Origin: Acanthaster planci
Taxonomy: Eukaryota; Echinodermata; Asteroidea; Valvatida; Acanthasteridae
Length of the DNA stretch: 26,730 nt
NCBI RefSeq assembly: GCF_001949145.1
Contig: NW_019091380.1
Span: 655,552 to 682,281 of the forward strand
Reading direction: 5' to 3'
Below the pieces are notes generated by a model, which had not been told where the DNA came from, did no database searches, and was given only the letters and a program-made list of their open reading frames with translations. A program made the position numbers and the translations under genes. Of the stretch, positions 21,101 through 26,730 are shown one piece after another; position 1 is the first letter of the stretch; each line of letters opens with the position of its first letter.

Positions 21101-22162
21101 TCGTCTATTGGAAATCAAAGAACAAGTCAGCTGGGAAGAGCTGACGACAGACTCTAAGCCAAACAGAAAGCGATATTCAGGTCACATGACTAACAATTAA
21201 CATACGGCTTCTTTTTCCCAACACATCTATACACTTTGGAAAAATCCATTAAATTTAAGCAGAAGCAAAACGACAGTTTCATTGCCATAATTGCAGTGAA
21301 ATTCATTCCAAAAATTGTAACAAGTAGGCATAAAACTGAGATCGAACACATCCTGCAGGCCAAAAAAAACAATGTGCAGATCGATAAAATCATGTCAAAT
21401 TTCACAAATGACTAAAAAATAATAAAACTATCAAACAATCACAGAAAAGAAAATGTGTAAAGTCATCTTTAAAAAAATCATCAAAGGTTTTGACAAGTTT
21501 TCTGATGCGATACTTGACCCGGATGAGAGGAGTCAATTTCAACTGGTTTTTCGGAAATATTTCCTGGAAAAAATAAAATGGCCAACTTGTAACTATATCA
21601 TCAAAACCTCATGTATTTCATGTAAATACTAGAAAAGTCATAGAATAGGGGGTTCTATGTAATTTCAGTTATTTTTAGACATGGGGAAATACCAACACAG
21701 CCGCACTCAAGCACTAAAATCGAACCAGCAAAAAAAAACAAAAATGAGGCTGTGTACATAATCGATAGTGCTGTCCAAAGACGTTTACCAATAAACATGG
21801 GCCTGTACTAGGCCTAGTAGTAGTAATTATTTTGATAGTGATGTCAGACATGTCAGACCTACCTCGTTATGATACCGATGGTCATTTAAAACAGCCTTAT
21901 TTCGTGTATCCCATACTTTTACACAACCATCGTCGCCCGCTGTAGCACAGAGGTGTCTGTCGTGGGTCTCTCTGCCAAATTTTACCGCTGTCACCCGCTC
22001 CGAATGCCCCGTTAAGCATCCCGCGTAACTCGGCGAGTTGTTTCGAACATCGAGCAGAAAGATCGAATTTCTTGTGGCATATGCAAACAATCCATCATAA
22101 CTACAGTCACAAGCCTGACTGCAGTACCAATTTGGTGACGGAGGGAGAAGGTCCTCTATCAT
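5930..22162 (-). CDS. GEMIN5: Gem-associated protein 5, 24 coding exons, about 1854 aa
   Basis: Joined exons give 5565 nt with every phase consistent; human GEMIN5 is 1508 aa. Gemin5 is the snRNA-recognition subunit of the cytoplasmic SMN complex. It binds the Sm site and m7G cap of pre-snRNAs and also associates with ribosomes. Residues 1-752 form two seven-blade WD40 propellers. The NWYC motif at 11-14 matches the human region containing Trp14 and Tyr15, reported to contact RNA. Residues 753-952 are a basic Ser/Lys-rich linker, and about 990-1260 match the TPR-like dimerisation domain ([33 protein letters not shown]). The C-terminus corresponds to the human noncanonical RNA-binding region. 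The start matches the vertebrate N-terminus and no ATG lies between it and the upstream YY1 motif. Confidence 0.95.
6384..7582 (-). CDS. GEMIN5: GEMIN5 exon 23 (1.2 kb, expanded)
   Basis: Joins exon 22 as [20 protein letters not shown], followed by [17 protein letters not shown]; human has [22 protein letters not shown]. About 300 low-complexity Ser/Thr/Glu-rich residues follow, then a helical block ([20 protein letters not shown]). This exon accounts for most of the extra length over human. It ends at AGG/GTAATT. Confidence 0.92.
8106..8268 (-). CDS. GEMIN5: GEMIN5 exon 22
   Basis: Codes [40 protein letters not shown] and LSLVLPEG. Human has [41 protein letters not shown] and FLPDG. It ends in phase 1. 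Confidence 0.93.
8338..8478. mobile_element. 141-bp MITE-like element with 61-bp terminal inverted repeats
   Basis: Left arm 8338-8398 and right arm 8418-8478 are about 85% identical as inverted repeats, around a 19-bp spacer. Ends read ATAGTG.GCCTCCAAG. There is no coding capacity, and it lies in GEMIN5 intron 21. A decayed relative lies at 14974-15095. Confidence 0.8.
8779..8963 (-). CDS. GEMIN5: GEMIN5 exon 21
   Basis: Codes [20 protein letters not shown], then [20 protein letters not shown] and TKQ, comparable to human [24 protein letters not shown]. The acceptor TTTTAG leaves AAC ATG GAT across the junction. It ends in phase 0. Confidence 0.9.
9110..9245 (-). CDS. GEMIN5: GEMIN5 exon 20
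   Basis: Codes [20 protein letters not shown], a Leu-rich helix, and [13 protein letters not shown]. It follows a pyrimidine-rich acceptor and ends phase 1 at a consensus GTGAGT. Identity to human is weaker here; placement rests on position and phase. Confidence 0.85.
9470..9590 (+). repeat. Dispersed repeat family R1, copy 1
   Basis: Lies in GEMIN5 intron 19. Positions 9528-9560 are identical over 33 nt to 14680-14712 of copy 2. Similarity extends left through GGCATTAG...AGAACCA and right through ATGAC.TCACACTT. Confidence 0.85.
9764..9974 (-). CDS. GEMIN5: GEMIN5 exon 19
   Basis: Codes [20 protein letters not shown], then helices ending [20 protein letters not shown]. It aligns with human [20 protein letters not shown] and LLANNWVGAQEAL. 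It ends phase 0 at GTAAGT. Confidence 0.94.
10287..10406 (-). CDS. GEMIN5: GEMIN5 exon 18
   Basis: Codes [20 protein letters not shown] then [20 protein letters not shown]. Human has [40 protein letters not shown]. Phase 2 at both ends. Confidence 0.94.
11178..11325 (-). CDS. GEMIN5: GEMIN5 exon 17
   Basis: Codes [18 protein letters not shown] and [20 protein letters not shown] then LLDNKLF, the helical repeats of the dimerisation domain. Human has GYHVWLWAVEAFAKQL. It ends in phase 2. Confidence 0.94.
11711..11848 (-). CDS. GEMIN5: GEMIN5 exon 16
   Basis: Codes [20 protein letters not shown] then [14 protein letters not shown]. Human has [30 protein letters not shown]. It has no long ATG-initiated frame of its own and was found by similarity and phase. 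Confidence 0.93.
12173..12352 (-). CDS. GEMIN5: GEMIN5 exon 15
   Basis: A variable first part leads to [19 protein letters not shown], matching human FHLGLFTDRATLYRM at the start of the TPR-like dimerisation domain. It is 60 codons long, phase 1 at both ends, with a GTTGGT donor. Confidence 0.92.
12646..12759 (-). CDS. GEMIN5: GEMIN5 exon 14
   Basis: Codes a basic cluster GRRKKKHKS then [20 protein letters not shown] and VTLAHHKYG. This aligns with human [36 protein letters not shown], so the exon is placed confidently. Phase 1 at both ends. Confidence 0.92.
13064..13549 (-). CDS. GEMIN5: GEMIN5 exon 13 (basic and acidic linker)
   Basis: A 486-nt exon codes a Ser/Lys-rich basic stretch, a Pro-rich stretch, a helical segment around [16 protein letters not shown] and an acidic Glu/Thr-rich end. 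The human linker has the same character but little sequence identity. It is likely disordered between the propellers and the dimerisation domain. Confidence 0.88.
13930..14101 (-). CDS. GEMIN5: GEMIN5 exon 12
   Basis: The last WD blade: [38 protein letters not shown] and TRPPA. It ends phase 1 at a consensus GTAAGT and joins exon 13 as PPAHKRN, comparable with human RPPQGKK. Confidence 0.94.
14636..14740 (+). repeat. Dispersed repeat family R1, copy 2
   Basis: Lies in GEMIN5 intron 11 and ends about 10 bp from the exon 11 donor. It shares 33 identical nt with copy 1. It holds a perfect CRE-type TGACGTCA at 14715-14722; the same position in the other copies reads TGACATCA. Confidence 0.85.
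14751..14896 (-). CDS. GEMIN5: GEMIN5 exon 11
   Basis: Codes [20 protein letters not shown] then [14 protein letters not shown], nearly colinear with human [33 protein letters not shown] repeat copy ends about 10 bp from its donor. Confidence 0.95.
14974..15095. mobile_element. Decayed copy of the same MITE-like family
   Basis: The left arm (CAGTGCGCCTGCAAGAGTTT...GCCAATCACAA...CGAAATCT) matches the 8338-8398 arm. The right side (GTCGACAGATT...TGTGACTGGTCAA) matches the other arm more weakly. It lies in GEMIN5 intron 10. Confidence 0.7.
15456..15706 (-). CDS. GEMIN5: GEMIN5 exon 10
   Basis: Codes [30 protein letters not shown] and the WD end [15 protein letters not shown]. Human has MASGSNNAVIYVHNL. 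A Ser/Gly-rich loop between blades is longer than in human. It ends in phase 1. Confidence 0.94.
15841..15900. repeat. 60-bp inverted-repeat mini-element, copy 2
   Basis: Same order as the element at 4759-4818: TTAACC...GAACA, CTCA, TCCT, ACAG.TGAAGGATTG, GAG, TAA ACCC TTAA. The internal inverted repeat CTCAATCCTT/AAGGATTGTGAG is partly preserved. It lies in GEMIN5 intron 9. Confidence 0.6.
16096..16133 (+). repeat. Short (TCAAAAA)n-type tandem repeat
   Basis: Repeated TCAAAAA/ATCAAAA units in GEMIN5 intron 9. Probably replication slippage, with no further signal seen. Confidence 0.7.
16250..16323 (-). CDS. GEMIN5: GEMIN5 exon 9
   Basis: Codes [20 protein letters not shown] then GNEDG, aligned to human [24 protein letters not shown]. 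The exon is 74 nt and ends in phase 2. Confidence 0.94.
16609..16736 (-). CDS. GEMIN5: GEMIN5 exon 8
   Basis: Codes [19 protein letters not shown] and [13 protein letters not shown], matching human LYSCGGEGIVLQHNPWKL and NKLIRDTNSI. It ends phase 0 at GTATGT. Confidence 0.95.
16997..17076 (-). CDS. GEMIN5: GEMIN5 exon 7
   Basis: Codes [20 protein letters not shown], matching human STYHKKTVYTLAWGPP, the start of the second propeller. It goes from phase 2 to phase 1 with a GTATAC donor. Confidence 0.94.
17530..17615 (-). CDS. GEMIN5: GEMIN5 exon 6
   Basis: An 86-nt exon codes [20 protein letters not shown] and GIYSTF, aligned to human LCWHP...LAFGTDDGKVGLYDTY. The acceptor is CCTGTAG and the donor GTAGGC. 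Confidence 0.94.
18342..18554 (-). CDS. GEMIN5: GEMIN5 exon 5
   Basis: Starts [11 protein letters not shown] and includes [21 protein letters not shown] and [11 protein letters not shown], each with a direct human counterpart. It is 71 whole codons, phase 0 at both ends. Confidence 0.95.
18964..19126 (-). CDS. GEMIN5: GEMIN5 exon 4
   Basis: Codes [28 protein letters not shown] and FITTSMDRQ, the last matching human LLSTSMDRD. It ends phase 0 at CAG/GTAAGG. Confidence 0.94.
19394..19849 (-). CDS. GEMIN5: GEMIN5 exon 3
   Basis: The longest propeller exon (456 nt). It codes [31 protein letters not shown] and a charged loop, then [12 protein letters not shown] and [17 protein letters not shown], all aligned with human GEMIN5. 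It starts and ends in phase 2. Confidence 0.95.
20213..20400 (-). CDS. GEMIN5: GEMIN5 exon 2
   Basis: Second WD unit, with [11 protein letters not shown] and the [17 protein letters not shown] block. The acceptor is TCTGACAG and the exon starts AATAAAGTG. It ends phase 2 at GTAAGG. Confidence 0.94.
21863..22162 (-). CDS. GEMIN5: GEMIN5 exon 1
   Basis: Residues 1-100 include [10 protein letters not shown], matching vertebrate LPPSPNWYC, and the first WD unit ending [11 protein letters not shown]. It ends phase 0 at a GTAGGT donor. Confidence 0.95.
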
Positions 22163-22207
22163 TTTCAGGCCTTGGGTGGATGATTAAACTTGCGAAAGTG
22201 TGGCACA

Positions 22208-22237
22208 CGTTTCGAAACGATGGAGGCTGCCATCTTG
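22208..22237 (-). promoter_or_regulatory. GEMIN5 proximal promoter motifs
   Basis: A YY1-type motif CAAGATGGCAGC (22226-22237, read on -) lies about 65 bp upstream of the GEMIN5 ATG. A perfect 12-bp palindrome CGTTTCGAAACG lies at 22208-22219. No TATA box is seen. YY1 motifs just downstream of transcription starts are typical of housekeeping genes. Confidence 0.55.
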
Positions 22238-22319
22238 AAAAAGCTATAGACAGACCTCCTCCAACTGCATTTTGTGGAGTATACGTGTTAGAGTACAGGT
22301 ACTCGTCTTAATTAACGGG

Positions 22320-23965
22320 TATCACAATGTTTACAAAACCAAGGAGTTTTAAAGGGCGTCGTTGATGAAAGTTGATCGTAAATATATGTTATACATTACG
22401 TTGGAGATAATTCTATATGTTCTAAGTTACGAGTCCCTCATAGTTCCAAACACTAAAACCCCAATTACTTGGCCATCTTCTGAAAGCAGAATGTTGATTT
22501 TGTGTGTAATTTGCCAGGGTTAGGGAACATTATTTAACAACTTTATTTTACAGAGGCAAGTAATTCATGCCAATTATTCATTAACGAGTTGTGCGAATCA
22601 GCATACAAGTGCAGTTATTAGGCAGATGGGACATATGCAGTTCGAATATCCCTCTTAACAAATGACCCAAATCATTTTGTCATGTGTCTCTCTGACTTCC
22701 CCCTACACATACAGTTCCTGAAACAAGAATTAGAGAAAACCAAAAGAACAATACAAACATGGAGAAAAAATCGGGGGAACATGCCACTTGCTGTTTAATG
22801 TTCAGACAGTCTTTCACCAAATGGGCCAAGGGGATTAAAAAATGATGAATAATTCCATGATTGCAGGAATGACAGGTACATGTGCATGCCGAGGCATATA
22901 CACTTACATTTCAAACACAATTTTGCTGTAGAAATTCAGCTTGTTAGCTGAAACAGGATACAAACAGGCTCAAAATAGAGAATGAAAGGTGGATTTGAAC
23001 TTGACTCCAAACTTGACCCAAGCATGCTTTGTTCAATTTGTTAAGACTATCAAATGAATCCAGTGCAAATTCATTTAGAGATAACACATGAATAGGTCAA
23101 GCATGCTTTCACTTTAGTGTGAAGAGAAAATGAAATTTGTTATTTGCCAGTTCAATAAAACTATGAATTCATGAAAGTTCTACATGATGTGCACAAATGC
23201 ATATGCATAATAATGTGCAGGACTCCCAGAATTTTCATTAATAAATTCATGATTATGCACGTGTGTGCATATACACTGCACCTGTATGGCCATGGTGGCA
23301 AATAGTGTGAGTAGCCCATTAAACATGTACTGGGGTAGAAATTCTACTGCCATTTTCTTGAAGGTCCTGCAGATAGTTTCATGGTTTTTTCTATTAGAGA
23401 AAACTCTCTAAAATCATTAGAACTGTTGCATTCTGTCTAAGAGGGATTCATGGAGCACAAAATTAAGAGTTAAAAGTATCAAGTGCAAGTGCAAAAGGTC
23501 AACAGAAATCAGTAAGTCCATAGGTCTCCTTTCTGCATGAGCTCAAAGAAGAGATGTGAGATATGTCAGGGTACAATGTACTAATTTCGCAGAGTCTGAA
23601 TTGTGGGTTTTCAAATTCCAACTTTAAATCCATGTGTCACTCTGACGGTTTTTCACTTTAAAGTTGTTAGCCAAGTAAAAGAGCGACAACTTGCTATTAC
23701 AAAATTTAACTTTTGGGAAAGTATTTTCTTTATTTTTGAACACCATATGCCTACAAGTGATTTGTAGGTCAGGAATTAAAGCCTCCGACAGCGACAAGGC
23801 TGCAGTTTAGAAATAACGCTGGTCCCTGTACACATGTGCAAAATGCTAACTATAGTGGTGCATGGTACCCTGAATCTCAAGACTGTTTATTGTACACACT
23901 GGTATTTAGAATGGAGCCCTTATACTTTCTTTTGACATCGTAGGCTAAGCACAAGGGCAAAGTTT
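22320..23965. other. Intergenic interval between GEMIN5 and MED7
   Basis: A+T-rich with no recognised exon or RNA gene. It contains small palindromes only, for example an 8-bp inverted repeat AAATGAAT...ATTCATTT near 23054-23078 and two copies of AAGCATGCTTT near 23030 and 23100. Confidence 0.4.
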
Positions 23966-23978
23966 TTTATTCTTTATT
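23966..23978 (-). terminator. Candidate MED7 poly(A) signals
   Basis: Two AATAAA hexamers on - (23966-23971 and 23973-23978) are the first found downstream of the MED7 stop, implying a 3'UTR of about 600 nt. Confidence 0.4.
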
Positions 23979-24583
23979 TTGTGCCTCATAAAACCCTTAT
24001 AAACCAGAAAGCTGTAGCACTGGCAATATTACAGGGCTTCCTGAATACAGAAGTGAAAAGCACTCTCAGAATCTGAGAGTCAATGACCACAATGTTTGTG
24101 CCCCTGTCATGCATCAATGGGCCGCTCATGCTTTTTGCTGCAATGGCTATTTATGCACATGCGTGTATTATATTGAATTTATCAGTGAAAAGGACCACTG
24201 GGAAACCTATACACCGCCCTTGCTTGGTTAGTAGTAGCTATGAAGTAATGGCAGCTTTCCATATTTGATATACATGTATAACTCACTTCTGAAGGGAATG
24301 TTGCAGGGTCAGTCCAGGTTCTAAGTCATGTACTGTACATGTATGTACATAATACTGTATAAAAATGCACTTGGCAACTAGAGTCATCCTGGTTTCTAAT
24401 TTACAAATCTATACATGAATGTTGCTCCTTCAGGTGAAAGGCCTGAGTATTATTTTATAGTTTTAACAGATTTGTTGCTATCTATGGTCAACATGTTCTG
24501 AAAAGACCATCTTTCACTAAAGTACATGTGTGTACACTGTGTACGCAAGTCTTGATTCCTACTCCAGTTTGTTTTATATCCAC

Positions 24584-25282
24584 TCATATTGAGTCCACGA
24601 GATTACACATCAGCTTGTCCTTGTGGTAAAAGGAGACCTCCAGCTCCTTTTGACCATTTGCTTCATCCTGCTTCTCGGCAGAATCTCCCTCGGTTGCTTT
24701 GCTGACCTCTTCTGCCTGGGGCTCCATCCTCGCAGCAATCTTACTGTCGATGTGCCCCATGTTGTCCGGCAGCGACCCGAAGCAGCTCTGCAGGATCTCT
24801 GTCACCTTCTCTAGGTGCTTCTGGAAGCGTTCGGCCGCCTCCAGCCGCTGCCGCTTCTGCACCTCCATCATGACGCGCAGTGTCTCTCGGGCCTGGTGGG
24901 GGCGGAACTCGTTGATGAGGTGGTGCATGTGTATGAATAGCAGTTTGATGTCCTCGATTTTCTCCTCCCGCTTCTTGCTGCCAGGCGCCACCACCAGCAC
25001 GTCCAGCATATCCAGGAAGTTGAAGAGGATGGAATGGTTGATCTTCTTCAGCTCCTTTCTATGGTCAAAGACCTTGGGGTGGAGGCGTCGCAGATTCTGC
25101 GACTCCAAGGACCTGATAATGACATCGTCAGGGGTAAAGACAGCCCCAAACATGTTGTAGTTTTCACTCACTGGTGTAGGCGGTTTGGGTGCTGTGCCAT
25201 TTTTCACCCTCTCATCGGTGTAATTGTTCACATACTGCATTGGCGGCAGGGGCAGAGAACTCACATTTTGGGATTCCGCCAT
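24584..25282 (-). CDS. MED7: Mediator of RNA polymerase II transcription subunit 7
   Basis: An uninterrupted 232-codon frame; human MED7 is 233 aa and also has an undivided CDS. MED7 belongs to the Mediator middle module and forms a long helical hinge with MED21. The Pro-rich N-terminus [15 protein letters not shown] (10-24) and APKPPTPV (31-38) match the segment that contacts MED31 in yeast. The helical core runs from about 67 to 170: [20 protein letters not shown] (66-85), [20 protein letters not shown] (88-107) and [20 protein letters not shown] (127-146) are almost identical to human. The tail from 175 on is acidic and variable. The start matches the family N-terminus. Confidence 0.97.
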   Translation of the reverse strand: MAESQNVSSLPLPPMQYVNNYTDERVKNGTAPKPPTPVSENYNMFGAVFTPDDVIIRSLESQNLRRLHPKVFDHRKELKKINHSILFNFLDMLDVLVVAPGSKKREEKIEDIKLLFIHMHHLINEFRPHQARETLRVMMEVQKRQRLEAAERFQKHLEKVTEILQSCFGSLPDNMGHIDSKIAARMEPQAEEVSKATEGDSAEKQDEANGQKELEVSFYHKDKLMCNLVDSI

Positions 25283-25320
25283 TTCATAGCAGTCACTTGA
25301 TCAGGCTGTGCATGCAAATT
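25283..25320 (-). other. MED7 5'UTR part of exon 2
   Basis: A strong acceptor (CTCTCTTTCCTTGCAG on -) ends at 25321, 38 nt before the start codon, implying a noncoding first exon upstream. The segment carries two upstream ATGs. Confidence 0.65.
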
Positions 25321-25570
25321 CTGCAAGGAAAGAGAGGCTTGATTATCGCTAAAAGGTAACCAGTTTTAGGTAACAATACTTCAGAAATTATACCAAGCCA
25401 CAAATGAGACCGAAGAAGACAGAACCTGTGTGTGTAGCAGTGCTACATACTACACGGAATGTTTAGTCAGGTGATACGCAACAGGATATAGGCACAGCCG
25501 ATTGGATGGTCTAAGAACCAGACCTTCAAGTGCACACTAATGCAACACAGTGCTAGACGAAGACCCACAA

Positions 25571-25754
25571 AAAGTAAGGGGCTGCGGCGTGTAGCAAAAA
25601 GGTGCTACACAATAGACTTGTGCACAAACCAGGTGCTACACAGTGCTACACGGGAAAATGAAAAAGGAAGGGGCCGCGGCATGTAGCAAAAAAGTGCTAC
25701 ACCATTGACTTGTGCACAAACCCGCTGCTACACAGTGCTACACGTGAGTCAGAC
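25571..25754. repeat. Tandem duplication of a 92-bp unit
   Basis: Units 25571-25662 and 25663-25754 align end to end: AAGGGGC.GCGGC.TGTAGCAAAAA, GTGCTACAC, GACTTGTGCACAAACC, then two more GCTACAC words. Each unit holds TGTAGC and GCTACA arms. Related GTGCTACA words occur outside at about 25440 and 25893. Confidence 0.85.
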
Positions 25755-25840
25755 ATGTCAGAGGAAAGCGTGCAATAAAGTTTCGCAGGTGTTCTGTTCT
25801 GTTTTACACGTACGCGGATATATGTGCTTTCACAGCGTAC

Positions 25841-25873
25841 CTGTGAGCTTCTGCTTGTTAATGCGCATGCTCA
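25841..25873 (-). promoter_or_regulatory. Candidate MED7 first-exon donor and NRF1-like site
   Basis: On -, CTCACAG/GTACGC at 25841/25840 is a good donor for the 5'UTR intron. Just upstream, TGCGCATGCTCA (25862-25873) differs by one base from the NRF1 consensus. Together they suggest the MED7 promoter lies near 25860-25950. Confidence 0.35.
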
Positions 25874-26730
25874 GTTCTGCAGCAGTGTAGTGGTGCTACA
25901 AGGAAGACCGTGCGGATTTGGCTGTCTCATTTCTGGCTGCATATGACATTGTGCTATCAGTCAGTCCTGTTTAAAAGTGCCAATTTTGCTCCCCTTTAAA
26001 AAAAAAATCTTCTTTAACTGTAAAGTAGAGAAAGAAAAGGCAACTGGCTGATGGTGGAATTGTCGGCAGATTGTGTGATACGATTTTTTAAGCAAAAATC
26101 AAGTGATTGTGCAGGTCTACTGACTGCACCACACATAAACACCAATACATTAAAAAGGACCCAAACCATGTACATGTAAATTGATGTTGGACAAGATCAG
26201 CCAATCTACACAATCACCCAGTCACTTCAGGCCAAACAGTACTACTGGTCAATCCTGTGTGAAATCTCCAACTTTAGTTTCCCTTTTTAGAAACAATCTT
26301 CAAAAACAGTGGCAGAATCATGCAATAAGATCAACTAGGCCTACATGTAATTACTATGATCACTCAATGATCGAGTAATCGAGCCCAACATAAACAAAAT
26401 TTTAGTGATGAGTTGGACAATTCTTAAGACTGTGATGCTTAATAATTAACTTTATGTGCACAGGGCCCCTACTCCCTGGCCTAGTCAATGCTAGTGTTAT
26501 CCGCGCATCCGGGGGCTTATCTGAACTATTACTTACAAAACACACAAAAACATCGACTGTGGACAAACTTCTGATCAAATGACAACTAAGAGGACTTATA
26601 TTCCTCCATGGTACACTTTCATAATTTTGTTTCCTTTTTTCTGGTGCTCAACTTACCAAAATGAAGACTGCATCATATCAGTGCATGAATCATTGCACGC
26701 TCGCGCTCGCATATATCAGACATAAATAAC
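25874..26730. other. Right flank, no recognised gene
   Basis: No exon with recognisable similarity. It includes two TACATGTA palindromes (26171-26178 and 26342-26349) and CG/CT simple sequence near the edge. Confidence 0.4.

Noticed and set aside
26690-26712. CG/CT simple sequence at both window edges suggesting a boundary repeat
   Set aside because: The shared words are short low-complexity CTCGC runs, and the window edges are arbitrary.
1-26730. CRISPR arrays, operons or prokaryotic defence genes
   Set aside because: No regularly spaced direct repeats, no Shine-Dalgarno-led gene runs, and all genes are spliced animal genes.

Overview
The window is nuclear DNA of an animal. It has short exons split by GT-AG introns, about 60% A+T, dispersed short repeats and no prokaryotic features. 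Three conserved single-copy housekeeping genes can be rebuilt by following exon phase and family similarity. They resemble vertebrate orthologs closely, but intron and repeat style and the abundance of the palindrome TACATGTA suggest an invertebrate deuterostome. A cephalochordate (amphioxus) is my best guess; this is inference, not proof.

Layout. Positions 1-850 hold no recognised gene. NUDCD2, a CS-domain cochaperone of the dynein/LIS1 pathway, runs on + from 851 to 2280 in 4 coding exons, with a long 3'UTR to about 3700. A 2.2 kb convergent interval follows, and GEMIN5 occupies most of the window on -. Its start codon is at 22162 and its stop at 5930, with 24 coding exons whose phases all agree, giving a predicted 1854 aa. 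It encodes a double WD40 propeller, a basic linker, a TPR-like dimerisation region and a long C-terminal region. Positions 22163-24583 hold the GEMIN5 promoter and the MED7 3' side. MED7 (Mediator middle module) is an uninterrupted 232-codon CDS on - (24584-25282) with a probable 5'UTR intron. The right end carries a tandem 92-bp repeat, a possible MED7 promoter and otherwise unexplained sequence.

The three genes do not form one pathway. They act in cytoplasmic transport chaperoning (NUDCD2), snRNP assembly and translation control (GEMIN5) and RNA polymerase II transcription (MED7). Their human orthologs, as I recall the map, all lie in 5q33-q34, so the window probably preserves an ancestral chordate linkage.

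I did not find a previously undescribed system. The unexplained structure consists of three short repeat families inside GEMIN5 introns and the NUDCD2 3'UTR, a promoter-like motif cluster at the GEMIN5 stop codon, a tandem repeat in the MED7 5'UTR intron, and several candidate alternative-processing signals.
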